Part shown: positions 7,964 through 16,172 of the stretch, piece after piece
Numbering within the stretch: position 1 is the first letter of the stretch
Layout: each line of letters opens with the position of its first letter
From: Actinoplanes octamycinicus
GTDB taxonomy: Bacteria > Actinomycetota > Actinomycetes > Mycobacteriales > Micromonosporaceae
Assembly: GCF_014205225.1 (NCBI RefSeq)
Contig: NZ_JACHNB010000001.1
Span: 4,507,501 to 4,571,500 of the forward strand
DNA length: 64,000 bases
Direction: 5' to 3'
The notes under the pieces: model-generated
The model's input: only the letters and a program-made list of their open reading frames with translations
Told to the model about the DNA's origin: nothing
Database searches by the model: none
Program-made: the position numbers and the translations under genes

Positions 7964-8694
7964 GTCGCGTCCCTCCCGCAGCCGCGGCCGCCCTCGCCGC
8001 CGCGGCCGCCGGGGACGCCGATGTCAGCGCCGCCCGCGGTGATCCGCAGGCCGTCCGGGGTCGCCGTCACGCCCTGGTAGGCCAGCCCGGCCGGCAGCGC
8101 GGGCAGCCCGATCACGCGTGGCCTCGCCCGGTCGCCGAGCCGGTCGGCCGGGATCCGGATCCCGATCGCCGGGACCTCCACCTCGACCGGCCGCACCACC
8201 AGGTCCGGCCCGGTGAGCTCCGGGGCCGCGTGCACGACGACCGGGACCTCCCGCCCGAGCACCGGCGCCGTGGTGGCCAGCCGCAACCGCCCCGCGCCGT
8301 CGTAACCGAACTCGCCGGGGGCGCGGCCGGGCACGTCATCCGGGGCGGTCAGCTCGGCGTACCGGAAAGTGGCCTCGACCGTGAGCGAAGCGGCCCGGAC
8401 CGACCCGGCGGCCGTGCGCACCTGCCGCGCCCGCGCGGCCACCCCGGCGTGGAAGCGGCCCACCTCGACCGCGGCGGCCTCGACCCGCACGTCGTCGAAG
8501 CGGCCCCGGGCCAGCTGGGTCAGGAACGGCATGCCGCCGACGGTAACCTCCGGCCGCTGGGCCAGTCCGCCCGCGCAGCGCAGGCGGTCGGCGAGCCGGT
8601 CGGCGGCGCTCCCGGCGGCCCAGCGGTCCCCGGCGATCGCCGCGGTCAGCAGGCCGCCCGCCACCGCCCCGGCAATGATCCATGTCTTTCGCAC
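7960..8694 (-). CDS. DUF2993 (LmeA-like) membrane-anchored protein
   Basis: A 244-residue protein with an N-terminal membrane segment or uncleaved signal (about residues 5-21) followed by a DUF2993 domain. Typical segments are VTVGGMPFLTQLARGRFDDV near the front and LPALPAGLAYQGVTATPDGL near the end. In mycobacteria the family member LmeA is an envelope protein needed for mannan elongation on lipoglycans; other members are uncharacterised. Here it sits between a sensor kinase and an MMPL lipid-type exporter on one strand, suggesting a shared envelope role (inference). Its Gly/Arg-rich C-terminal tail is encoded by the repeat-like DNA leading into the mini-ORFs. Confidence 0.85.
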   Translation of the reverse strand: MRKTWIIAGAVAGGLLTAAIAGDRWAAGSAADRLADRLRCAGGLAQRPEVTVGGMPFLTQLARGRFDDVRVEAAAVEVGRFHAGVAARARQVRTAAGSVRAASLTVEATFRYAELTAPDDVPGRAPGEFGYDGAGRLRLATTAPVLGREVPVVVHAAPELTGPDLVVRPVEVEVPAIGIRIPADRLGDRARPRVIGLPALPAGLAYQGVTATPDGLRITAGGADIGVPGGRGGEGGRGCGRDAT

Positions 8695-8749
8695 CGGGCC
8701 ATCGCACCAGGCGATCGTGACGCCGATCTGCGAGCCGGATGAGAGTGCT

Positions 8750-10129
8750 CTAAGAACGCGGCAGCTCGAACCAGACCGTGGCGCCCCGGCCGGGAGCCGT
8801 CTCGACGCCGGTCTCGCCGTGGTGCGCGCGGACCGCCTCGGCGACGATGGCCAGGCCCAGGCCGGCGCCGTCCGAGCGGGCGCGCGACCCCTCGGCCCGC
8901 CAGAACCGCTCGAAGGCGTGCGCCGCCTCCGCCGCCGTCATGCCCGGCCCCTCGTCGCGGGTGGCGACCCGCACCCGGTCCCCGGACAGCACCGCGCTGA
9001 CCCGCGCCGGCGTGCCCGGCGGGGTGTGCGCCCGCACGTTGCCGAGCAGATTGGCGAGCACCTGCCGCAGGGTGTCCGGGTCGCCGGTCACGGTCAGCGT
9101 CTCCGGGACCGACGCGGTCAGCGGGCGGTCCGGCTCCACCGCGCGGGCGTCCGCGACCGCGTCCCTGATCAGCGCGGCCAGGTCCACCGGCACCCGGCGG
9201 GCGGGCGGGCCGGCGTCCAGCCGGGCCAGGTAGAGCAGGTCGCCGACCAGGGCGCCGATCCGGCCGGCCTCCTCCTCGATGCGCCGCAGCACGTCCGGGC
9301 GGCGGCCGAGATCGATCACGCCGGTCCGGATCAGCTGCAGGTAGCCGCTGATCGAGGTGACCGGGGTGCGCAGCTCGTGCGAGGCGTCCGCGACGAACGC
9401 CCGCATCCGCTGCTCGGACCGCTCCCGCGCGGTCATCGCCGCCTGGATCCGGGTCAGCATCCGGTCGACCGCGGTGGCCAGCCGCCCCACCTCGGTGCGC
9501 GCCGCCGCGCTGCCCGGCGGCGGCGCGCCGGCCCGGCGGTCCAGGTCGCCGGCGGCGATCGCGGTGGCGGCCGCGCCGATCTCGTCCAGCGGGCGCAGCC
9601 GCCGCGCCACCAGCCAGCGGGCCAGCAGGGTGAGCAGCAGCAGGACCACCGCCCCGGTCAGCGCCGCGATCGCCGTGAACCGGACCAGCGTGTTGCGGAT
9701 CGGCGCGAGCGGCAGCCCGACCAGCACCCGGGCGTCGCCGGCGACCGGCACGACGATCGCCCGGTAGCGCTCGCCGGAGGTGCCGGTCACCGTCTGCGTC
9801 CGGGTCGCCGCCGGGTCGGCGCGGTCCAGCAGCGGGTCGGCCGGGAGCGGGCTGCCGCTCTCGAACCGGATCGTGCCGCCGTCGGCGCGCCGGTACTCGA
9901 TCAGGTACTCGGTCACCGACACCACCGAGCGCAGCTCCGGGCCCTCCGGGGTGAGCGTCGCGGCCCGCTGCCGGACCAGCACGGCCGCCGCGGCCAGCTG
10001 CTCGTCGGTGCGCTCCAGCAGGTACGACCGGAGCGCCACGGCAGCCGTCCCGCAGGTCACCAGCAGCCCGGCCGCGGCCAGCGCCACCATCGACGTGACC
10101 AGGGAGAACCGGAGGGTCCGGCGGTTCAT
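8750..10129 (-). CDS. HAMP-containing sensor histidine kinase (OmpR-system type)
   Basis: A 459-residue membrane kinase. Two membrane helices (about 10-33 and 150-173) flank an extracytoplasmic sensor domain; a HAMP linker follows, then HisKA with ADASHELRTP (His251), and HATPase with N-box VLANLLGNVRAHTP, G1 DEGPGM and G2 GAGLGLAI. All catalytic motifs are intact. Its ATG overlaps the stop of the response regulator gene by 4 bp (10126-10129), so the two are translationally coupled partners. The downstream DUF2993 and MMPL genes follow in the same direction after 55 bp and are plausible targets or co-operon members. The signal sensed is unknown. Confidence 0.95.
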   Translation of the reverse strand: MNRRTLRFSLVTSMVALAAAGLLVTCGTAAVALRSYLLERTDEQLAAAAVLVRQRAATLTPEGPELRSVVSVTEYLIEYRRADGGTIRFESGSPLPADPLLDRADPAATRTQTVTGTSGERYRAIVVPVAGDARVLVGLPLAPIRNTLVRFTAIAALTGAVVLLLLTLLARWLVARRLRPLDEIGAAATAIAAGDLDRRAGAPPPGSAAARTEVGRLATAVDRMLTRIQAAMTARERSEQRMRAFVADASHELRTPVTSISGYLQLIRTGVIDLGRRPDVLRRIEEEAGRIGALVGDLLYLARLDAGPPARRVPVDLAALIRDAVADARAVEPDRPLTASVPETLTVTGDPDTLRQVLANLLGNVRAHTPPGTPARVSAVLSGDRVRVATRDEGPGMTAAEAAHAFERFWRAEGSRARSDGAGLGLAIVAEAVRAHHGETGVETAPGRGATVWFELPRS

Positions 10130-10809
10130 GCCGCGGCGCGCAGGGCGTAGCCGAAACCGCGGTGCGTGACGATCAGCGGCGGGCCGTGCCGGTCCAGCTT
10201 GCGGCGCAGATAGCCGACGTAGGTGTCGACCACGTTGGAGACGGCCGGGCTGTCGAACTCCCAGACCGCGGCCAGGATCTGCGCCCGGGACAGCACCCGC
10301 CCGGGATTGCTCAGGAAATACCGGAGCAGCCGCAGCTCGGTGGGGGAGAGCGCCACCTCGGCGTCACCGCGGCGGACCCGCAGCGTCTCCTGGTCCAGCT
10401 CCAGGTCGGCGTAGCGCAACACCGGGTCCGGCCGGTCGGCCGCCGGCGCCCGGCGCAGCACCGCCCGCACCCGGGCCAGCAGCACCTCCACGTCGAACGG
10501 CTTGGTCACGTAGTCGTCCGCGCCGTAGGCCAGCCCGGACACCTGGTCGGCCGGCGCGTCCCGGGCGGTGAGCAGGATGATCCCGGCGTCCAGCCCGTCG
10601 GCGCGCAGCCGGCGGCAGACCGCCATCCCGTCGCCGTCCGGCAGCATCACGTCGAGCAGCACCAGGTCGGGCGGATGGGCGCCGGCGGCGGCGAGCGCCC
10701 CGGCGGCGGTGGCCGCGGTGTCCACCCGGAAGCCGTGGAAGCGCAGCACGGTGGCCAGCAGATCGAGGATGTTCGGCTGGTCGTCGACGACGAGGATGCG
10801 TGGGCTCAT
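10126..10809 (-). CDS. OmpR/PhoB-family response regulator
   Basis: A 227-residue regulator. The receiver domain shows the acidic pair VVDDQPN, phosphoacceptor Asp53 in LVLLDVMLPDGDG, the Thr of LLTARD and Lys in YVTKPF. A winged-helix Trans_reg_C domain occupies about residues 130-225 (ALSPTELRLLRYFLSNPGRV and SNVVDTYVGYLRRKLD). It is the first gene of the leftward two-component/DUF2993/MMPL operon. The 48 bp upstream of its start contains two close GATGAGAA/GATGAGAAA copies, possible direct-repeat binding sites, but these are not verified. Confidence 0.96.
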   Translation of the reverse strand: MSPRILVVDDQPNILDLLATVLRFHGFRVDTAATAAGALAAAGAHPPDLVLLDVMLPDGDGMAVCRRLRADGLDAGIILLTARDAPADQVSGLAYGADDYVTKPFDVEVLLARVRAVLRRAPAADRPDPVLRYADLELDQETLRVRRGDAEVALSPTELRLLRYFLSNPGRVLSRAQILAAVWEFDSPAVSNVVDTYVGYLRRKLDRHGPPLIVTHRGFGYALRAAA

Positions 10810-10857
10810 GGCCGGCCCATCAGACCACGCCGGGATGAGAACCGGATGAGAAACCGG

Positions 10858-11682
10858 TCAGTGCCAGGGCGTCGCGCGGGGCAGCACGTAGCGCTCCATC
10901 GCGGTGGCGAAGCCGTCCTCCTCGTTGCTGCCGGTGACGTACGCGGCCTGCCGCCGGACCTCGGCGGGAGCGTTGCCCATCGCCACGCTGAGCCCGCCGC
11001 GCCGGAACATCAGCACGTCGGTGAGCCGGTCGCCGATGGTGGCGATCCGCTCGGCGGGCACCTCGAAGCAACGCGACAGTCGCTCCAGGGCCGCCCCCTT
11101 GTTGGCGTCCGGGTGGGTGACGTCCAGATGGTCCGGCTGGGGACGGGCGGCGGAGACGAGCGGGTCGAACTCCTTGCGCACGGCCGCCTCGGCCTCGGCG
11201 ACCCGGGCGTGGTGGTCGCTGACCCCGACGATCTTGATGATCCGGTCCCGGAACTCGTCGTAGCCGGCCACCACGGTCGGATCGAACCGGTGGGTGCGGG
11301 CCTGCCGGGCGGTGTGCGGGGCGTGCCCGTCGGTCACGTACCACTCGGTGGCCGTGTAGATCCAGACCAGCAGGCCGTGCGCCCGGCAGGTGTCGATCAC
11401 CCGGAGTGAGACGTCGACCGGAACCGGGCACTGGTCGGCCACCGTCATGTCGGGCAGCACGATCACCCCGCCGTTGAAGGCGGCCATCGGAAACTCCATG
11501 CCCAGCGGCTCGACCAGCATCCGCAGGCCGCGCGGTGGTCGCCCGCCGGTCAGGCAGAACAGCACCCCGTGCGCGTGCAGCCGGTGCACCGCGTCGATGG
11601 TCCGCGGGGTCAGCTCGGTCTTGTTGTTCACCAGGGTGCCGTCCACGTCGGCGAGCACGGCCGAGATCGGTTGGCCCCGCAT
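10858..11682 (-). CDS. Cof-type HAD-superfamily phosphatase
   Basis: A 274-residue hydrolase with the HAD motifs DVDGTLV (nucleophile Asp), CLTGGRP (motif II Thr), a Lys in DANKGAALE (motif III) and IGDRLTDV (motif IV, with Thr in place of the usual Asn). A C2-type cap between motifs II and III is consistent with sugar-phosphate or cofactor phosphatases of the Cof group. Two starts fit: ATG 11682 (chosen, five residues before the first motif's strand) and ATG 11706; neither has a strong ribosome site. It stands alone downstream of the DUF3040 gene. The specific substrate cannot be read from sequence. Confidence 0.88.
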   Translation of the reverse strand: MRGQPISAVLADVDGTLVNNKTELTPRTIDAVHRLHAHGVLFCLTGGRPPRGLRMLVEPLGMEFPMAAFNGGVIVLPDMTVADQCPVPVDVSLRVIDTCRAHGLLVWIYTATEWYVTDGHAPHTARQARTHRFDPTVVAGYDEFRDRIIKIVGVSDHHARVAEAEAAVRKEFDPLVSAARPQPDHLDVTHPDANKGAALERLSRCFEVPAERIATIGDRLTDVLMFRRGGLSVAMGNAPAEVRRQAAYVTGSNEEDGFATAMERYVLPRATPWH

Positions 11683-11783
11683 CTCAGTCCGCCCAGGTGC
11701 AGTCATCCATGGTGGACACCGTGGCCGGTGGCCGGTGATCGCGGCATCCCCCCGCGGGGATGAGAGGCGGGGATCGATCTGGA

Positions 11784-12044
11784 TCAGTGGTTGCGGCGGC
11801 GGATCAGCACGACGGCGATCGCGGCGGCGAACACGTCCAGGACGATCAGCACGCCCGCCCAGCCGAACAGCAACATGACCAGGGGAACCAGGATGAACAG
11901 CAGTGCGCACAGGATCGGGACCGCGGGAAAGGCCGGGGCGGGCGGGACGTCGGCCAGGCCGGCCATCCGGGCGGCGAACTCGGAATCACCCTTCAGGCTG
12001 CGTTCCAGATCGGCCAGGGCGCGCCGTTCGTAATCGTTCAGCAT
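11784..12044 (-). CDS. DUF3040 family small membrane protein
   Basis: An 86-residue protein starting at ATG 12044 behind a GGGGGTGA ribosome site. The N-terminal segment LNDYERRALADLERSL is the hallmark of DUF3040 proteins, which are common and uncharacterised in actinobacteria. Two membrane helices follow (about residues 38-80) and the tail is Arg-rich (RRRNH). A short 7-bp-stem hairpin (11745-11762) lies 22 bp after the stop and could end transcription. Confidence 0.88.
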   Translation of the reverse strand: MLNDYERRALADLERSLKGDSEFAARMAGLADVPPAPAFPAVPILCALLFILVPLVMLLFGWAGVLIVLDVFAAAIAVVLIRRRNH

Positions 12045-12149
12045 CGATTCACCCCCGGAGGTCCATCGGCCTCCCTCCGGATACCCGGCTGCGCCGGCGG
12101 CGAAACCACCCGCGAAAACTCGCGAACGGGGCAACGCGCCCGCCACGCT

Positions 12150-12260
12150 CCCCGCCGTCGACCACGCCGTTGACCAGCACGGTGTCCACTCCGGAGGCGA
12201 GCTGCCCGGGCCGGTCGCGGGTGGACCGGTCCGGGATCATCAGGGGCGGATCGGGCAGGC
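12150..12260 (-). pseudogene. C-terminal remnant of a D-aminoacylase-type amidohydrolase
   Basis: The frame reads IPDRSTRDRPGQLASG followed by VDTVLVNGVVDGGE. This matches the conserved end of N-acyl-D-amino-acid deacylases and related amidohydrolases, where an Asp-Arg-Ala/Ser-Thr segment is followed by G-(I/V)-x-x-V-x-VNG-x-x-V-x-x-G. No metal-binding N-terminal or barrel region remains upstream, because the M20 gene ends only 25 bp away. About 30 residues are recognisable before the frame becomes Arg-rich and unlike the family. An ATG at 12240 could in theory start a 63-residue ORF, but a functional protein is unlikely. Confidence 0.5.
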
Positions 12261-12265
12261 CGGGA

Positions 12266-13375
12266 TCAGCATCGTGGGGCGGTCCGGTGCAGGCCGGTGA
12301 TCACAGCGGTGAGCAGCATGGTCCGCTCCGCGATGCCGGAGGCGGACACCCACTCGGTGCGCGCGTGCGCGCCGCCGCCGTGCGGGGCGAGGCCGTCCAC
12401 CGTCGGGCGGCCGAGCGCGCCGGTCGTGTTGGTGTCCGCGGCGCCGTCGGCCGGGTGGCCGCCCAGCGTCTGGCCGATCCCGGCGGCGATCGCCGCGATC
12501 CGGGCCAGCAGGTCGTCGCCGGCCGCGTCCGGCTGCCAGGTGGGCCGGTGCGAGAGCAGCCGTGTGCCGACCGTGGCCCGGGACCGGACCGGTCGCAGCG
12601 CGGCCAGCTCGCCGAGGACCACCCGCTCGTCCTCCGGGTCGGCGAACCGCAACCCCAGATCGGCGTGCGCCTGCCCGGCCACCACGTTGGTCCGCCCGCC
12701 GCCCGCGATGGTGCCGGTGTTGACCAGCACCGGCCGGCCGGCGCCGAGCTCACGGACCCGCAGCAGCTGGTCGACCAGCTCGTCGATCGCGTTCGCCCCG
12801 GCGTCCGGGTCGAGCGCGGCGTGCGCCTCCACCCCGGTCACCTCGATCCGGGCCCGGGTGCTGCCGCGCCGGCCGGTCTTCAGGTCGCCGCCCGGATGTG
12901 GCGGCTCCATGCCGAGCACCGCGGACGCCCGCCGGGCCTCGGCCCGGACCAGGCCGGTCGCGGTCGGCGAGCCGATCTCCTCGTCGGCGACCACGATCAC
13001 CCGGAGTTCCGGGTGCGGCCCGTCGACCGCGGCGACCGCCGCGAGCAGCGCCGCGATGCCGGCCTTCGTGTCGTAGACACCCGGGCCGCGGATCGCGTCG
13101 CCGTCCACCGTCCATGGCATCCCGGCCAGGGTGCCGACCGGCCACACGGTGTCGTAGTGGCTGAGAAACAGCAGTGGCGCTCCCGCGACGTCGCGCGCGC
13201 GCAGAGTCCAGATCAGGTGGTCGCCGGTCGGGTGCGGCTCGCGGGCGGTGTGGAAACCGGCCGCGGCCGCGTCCGCCTCCAGCATCTCGGCCAGGGCGGC
13301 CAGCGCCCGGGAGTCGCCGGTGGGCGACTCGACATGCGTGTAGCGGTGCAGCGCCGCGATCACGGGTGACGACAT
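12266..13375 (-). CDS. M20-family metallopeptidase, candidate N-acyl/N-succinyl-L-amino acid hydrolase
   Basis: A 369-residue M20 hydrolase. Zinc-site motifs are SHYDTVWP (His73, Asp75), GPGVYDTKAG (Asp102, the bridging ligand) and DEEIGS (Glu132 the general base, Glu133 a ligand); the dimerisation domain and a late His (PHGGGAHAR) are present. It resembles carboxypeptidase G2/glutamate carboxypeptidase relatives, which cut N-acyl-L-amino acids. It is divergent from the GNAT-SIS-racemase operon. In the characterised Geobacillus kaustophilus pathway an M20 desuccinylase completes irreversible conversion of D- to L-amino acids, so that role is the best inference here. The product is cytoplasmic; no signal peptide is visible. 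Confidence 0.88.
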   Translation of the reverse strand: MSSPVIAALHRYTHVESPTGDSRALAALAEMLEADAAAAGFHTAREPHPTGDHLIWTLRARDVAGAPLLFLSHYDTVWPVGTLAGMPWTVDGDAIRGPGVYDTKAGIAALLAAVAAVDGPHPELRVIVVADEEIGSPTATGLVRAEARRASAVLGMEPPHPGGDLKTGRRGSTRARIEVTGVEAHAALDPDAGANAIDELVDQLLRVRELGAGRPVLVNTGTIAGGGRTNVVAGQAHADLGLRFADPEDERVVLGELAALRPVRSRATVGTRLLSHRPTWQPDAAGDDLLARIAAIAAGIGQTLGGHPADGAADTNTTGALGRPTVDGLAPHGGGAHARTEWVSASGIAERTMLLTAVITGLHRTAPRC

Positions 13376-13502
13376 ATGCGAACGCTAAGTTGCGTGATAC
13401 CCGTTGTCAACGAGCTGCTGTGCCGTCAGGATGGCATTTATACGGTCGCTATCTTTGGCGAGCGATGCCTACCGGCCGAGTGGATCAGGGGAGGGGCCGC
13501 CG

Positions 13503-14246
13503 ATGGATGTCGTGGTGCGGGACCTGGACGGGATCGCCGAGTGGACGGCGGCCGGGGCGCTCTACCGCGAGGTGTTCGGCTACACCGCGCCGGAGTGGGG
13601 CCTCAACCCGCGCCTGCTGGCCGCCCTCCGGGAGAACGGCGGGACGGTCCTCGGCGCGTTCACCGGAGACGGTGCGCTGGCCGGGTTCTGCTACGGCTTC
13701 GCCGGCACGTCGGGCGGCGAGTTCTACCACTATTCGCAGGCCGCGGTGGTCGCGGCGGCGGCGCAGGGTGCCGGGATCGGCCGGCTGCTGAAGTACGCGC
13801 AGGCCGCCGCCGCCCGGCGCACCGGGGCGCGGACGATGCGGTGGACCTTCGATCCGTACGCGTTGCGCAACGCCCACTTCAACTTCGCGGTGCTCGGCGC
13901 GGCCGGGATCCGGTTCCTGCCGGACTTCTACGGCGAGCCGGGCACCGACCGGATCCTGGTGAGCTGGGACCTGACCGATACGGATCCGCTGCCCGGCGCC
14001 TCCGGCCGTACCGGGAACGGGTCGGACGATCCGGAGCGGCGCGAAGCCGGCGGCGGGCGGCGGTCCGCGGTCGTGGTCGCCGCCGGCGACCGGTCGGCGG
14101 CGCCGGACCCGGCGGATCGGGCCTGGTTGCGGCAGGAGCTGCTGGTCCAGTTCGCGGCAGGGCGGACATTGGTCGACGTGGTGCGGCCGGAGGGCGACCC
14201 GGTGCGGGCGGCCTACCTGTTCGCGATCGGCGAGGATGGGGCGTGA
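13503..14246 (+). CDS. GNAT-superfamily N-acyltransferase (COG3375-like), candidate D-amino acid N-succinyltransferase
   Basis: A 247-residue protein starting at ATG 13503 behind an ideal GGGGAGGGG site. The GNAT core shows the beta-strand segment LAGFCYGFAG, an acyl-CoA-binding loop GAGIGRLLKYAQ and the later strand MRWTFDPYALRNAHFNF, which is typical of the COG3375 group. A C-terminal extension (about residues 160-247) is Gly/Asp-rich. It overlaps the SIS gene by GTGA and is the first gene of a tightly coupled three-gene operon. Genomic linkage of this GNAT type with NSAR and M20 enzymes indicates N-succinylation (or another N-acylation) of amino acids; that substrate is inferred, not shown. 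Confidence 0.85.
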   Translation: MDVVVRDLDGIAEWTAAGALYREVFGYTAPEWGLNPRLLAALRENGGTVLGAFTGDGALAGFCYGFAGTSGGEFYHYSQAAVVAAAAQGAGIGRLLKYAQAAAARRTGARTMRWTFDPYALRNAHFNFAVLGAAGIRFLPDFYGEPGTDRILVSWDLTDTDPLPGASGRTGNGSDDPERREAGGGRRSAVVVAAGDRSAAPDPADRAWLRQELLVQFAAGRTLVDVVRPEGDPVRAAYLFAIGEDGA

Positions 14247-14890
14247 CTTCCCGAGGAACCCCCGCCGACCGCTTCGACCGGAACGTCCAGCGCCGCTCGG
14301 CGCAGGTGCTCAAGCAGCGGGTGCTGGAGCAGCAGCGGGCCGAATTCGATCAGGCGCTGGCGCGGGCCGCGGAGCAGGACGCGATCGAGCGGGCGGCCGC
14401 GCTGATCGTCTCGGCGCGGCGGCGTTACCTGATCGGCTACGGCAAGTCGCTCAGTTACGCGTCGCTGCTCGCCTCCGACCTGAGCGCCGGGCTCTCCGCG
14501 GTGCACCTGGTGGACGGCGCGTCGCTGCGGGCGCTCGACGTGCTCAGCGACATCCGGCAGGGAGATCTGCTGGTCGCGGTCTCGCTGGAGCGTTACCGGC
14601 GGGAGACGGTCGAGGTCGCCTCGGCTTACGTACGCCACGGTGGCGACCTCGTCCTGATCACCGACGCCGAGGACGCCCCGCTCACCACGGTCGCCACCAC
14701 GCGCATCGTGGTCGGCACGGGCAGCGCGTCGTACGCCAACTCGCCCACCTCGATCGCGCTGGTCCTGCACCTGCTCGCGACCTTGACCATCGCCAGCTCC
14801 AAAGGCGCCGGACGGCGCCTCCGCGAGCGTGACGCGCTCGCCGCCGAGCTCGGCCTCTATGTGGAAGAACCGGTGGAAGAAGGAGCATGA
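14243..14890 (+). CDS. SIS-domain protein related to MurR/RpiR regulators, lacking the HTH domain
   Basis: A 215-residue protein starting at GTG 14243 (GTGA overlap with the GNAT stop). After ~45 residues that resemble the linker helix of RpiR regulators (QQRAEFDQALARAAEQDAI) comes a SIS fold: GYGKSLSYASLLASDLS, then LLVAVSLERYRRETVEVASA and LVLITDAEDAPL. Full-length MurR/RpiR proteins (~280 residues) carry an N-terminal HTH_6 domain of ~75 residues; it is absent, and the DNA upstream is the GNAT gene, so it was not missed by start choice. It may sense an acylated amino acid or sugar ligand and act through a partner, or be an enzyme subunit. It overlaps the racemase start by ATGA. Confidence 0.8.
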   Translation: MTSRGTPADRFDRNVQRRSAQVLKQRVLEQQRAEFDQALARAAEQDAIERAAALIVSARRRYLIGYGKSLSYASLLASDLSAGLSAVHLVDGASLRALDVLSDIRQGDLLVAVSLERYRRETVEVASAYVRHGGDLVLITDAEDAPLTTVATTRIVVGTGSASYANSPTSIALVLHLLATLTIASSKGAGRRLRERDALAAELGLYVEEPVEEGA

Positions 14891-15987
14891 TCCGAATCCA
14901 GCGCGTCGACCTGCGGCGGGTGCGCCTGCCGCTGGTCCACCAGTTCCGGACCAGCTCGCACGCCAAGCGGGAGCTGGAGCACATCCTGGTGGCGATCACC
15001 GACGAGTCGGGCGCGGTCGGGTGGGGCGAGATCGCCTCGCCGAGCGGGCCGTTCTATTCGGCGGAGACGGTGGAGAGCTGCTGGGCGGTGGCCCGGGACC
15101 ACCTGCGGCCGCTGGTGCTGGGGGCGGCGTGGGAGCATCCCGCGGAGCTGGCGGCGGCGCTCGGCAAGGTGCGCGGGAACCAGTTCGCGCGGGCCGGGTT
15201 CGACATGGCGGCGTGGGCGTTGTGGTCGGCTCGGCAGGGGGTTCCGCTGGCGGCGGCGCTCGGCGGGAGCCGGGCGCGGGTCGAGGCGGGGGTGTCGCTG
15301 GGGATCGAGCCGTCGATCGACGAGTTGCTGGCGCAGGTGGAGCTGCGGGTCGCCGAGGGGTATCGGCGGGTCAAGCTGAAGATCGCGCCGGGGTGGGACG
15401 TCGAGCCGGTGCTGGCGGTCCGCACGTCTTTTCCGGAAATCTCGGTACATGTGGATGCCAACGGCGCCTACCCGCTCGCTGAGCGCGACATATTCCGCCA
15501 CCTGGACACGGTGGGGCTGCTGATGATCGAGCAGCCTTACGCGCCCCGAGCCTTCGTCGCCCACGCCGCCCTGCAGGAGATCCTGGAGACGCCGCTCTGC
15601 CTGGACGAGTCGGTCGAGGACGTCGAGGACCTGGTCACCGCGCTGCGACTGGGGGCCGGCCGGATCCTCAACATCAAGGTGTCCCGGATGGGCGGCCTCA
15701 CCCCGGCGGTCCGCGCCCACGACCTGGCCCGGGACGAGGGCATCCCGGTCTGGTGCGGCGGCATGCACGAGTTCGGCATCGGCCGGGCCGCGAACGTGGC
15801 GCTCAGCTCGCTGCCCGGCTTCACGCTGCCGTCCGACGTCTCCGGCTCGGACAAGTACTACGCCCGGGACATCACCACCGAGCCGGTGGTCTGCGAGTCC
15901 GGCTTCGTCGCGGTGCCGTCGGCGGCCGGGCTGGGCTGGGAGCCGGACCTGGCGTTCCTGGAGGAGTGCACGGTCGACCGGCTCTGA
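14887..15987 (+). CDS. N-acyl/N-succinyl amino acid racemase (OSBS/NSAR family, enolase superfamily)
   Basis: A 366-residue enzyme of the MLE subgroup. The KxK acid/base motif is VKLKIAPGWD (Lys163, Lys165), the metal ligands are Asp190 (VDANGAY), Glu215 (IEQPY) and Asp240 (CLDES), and the opposite catalytic Lys264 is in LNIKVSRMGG. The C-terminal signature WCGGMHEFGIGRAANVALSS is characteristic of NSAR/OSBS proteins. Such enzymes interconvert N-acyl-D- and L-amino acids by 1,1-proton transfer; many also have o-succinylbenzoate synthase activity. Gene context (GNAT, M20, no menaquinone genes) favours racemase. It is the last gene of the operon, overlapping the SIS gene by ATGA. Confidence 0.9.
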   Translation: MIRIQRVDLRRVRLPLVHQFRTSSHAKRELEHILVAITDESGAVGWGEIASPSGPFYSAETVESCWAVARDHLRPLVLGAAWEHPAELAAALGKVRGNQFARAGFDMAAWALWSARQGVPLAAALGGSRARVEAGVSLGIEPSIDELLAQVELRVAEGYRRVKLKIAPGWDVEPVLAVRTSFPEISVHVDANGAYPLAERDIFRHLDTVGLLMIEQPYAPRAFVAHAALQEILETPLCLDESVEDVEDLVTALRLGAGRILNIKVSRMGGLTPAVRAHDLARDEGIPVWCGGMHEFGIGRAANVALSSLPGFTLPSDVSGSDKYYARDITTEPVVCESGFVAVPSAAGLGWEPDLAFLEECTVDRL

Positions 15988-16172
15988 CCGCGCCTTTTGT
16001 CTGGCCGGCGGTTGCCGGATCAGCGCGGTTACGGCGGGTAGCCGGTCGGGTACTCGGCTCTGATCTCGGTGTGCACGCCGGGTGGGCCCCGATGTCGCGA
16101 GGGTCACCCGGGCTCGGCTGATGTGACAAGTCTCGATACATTTGGCCGGCATCGGACAGGGGAGGACACCAA

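Noticed and set aside
12049..12240. A 63-codon minus ORF called as a real small gene
   Set aside because: Its recognisable part is only the end of an amidohydrolase. There is no ribosome site, and the tail is Arg-rich and overlaps the DUF3040 ribosome site, so it is better seen as a gene remnant.
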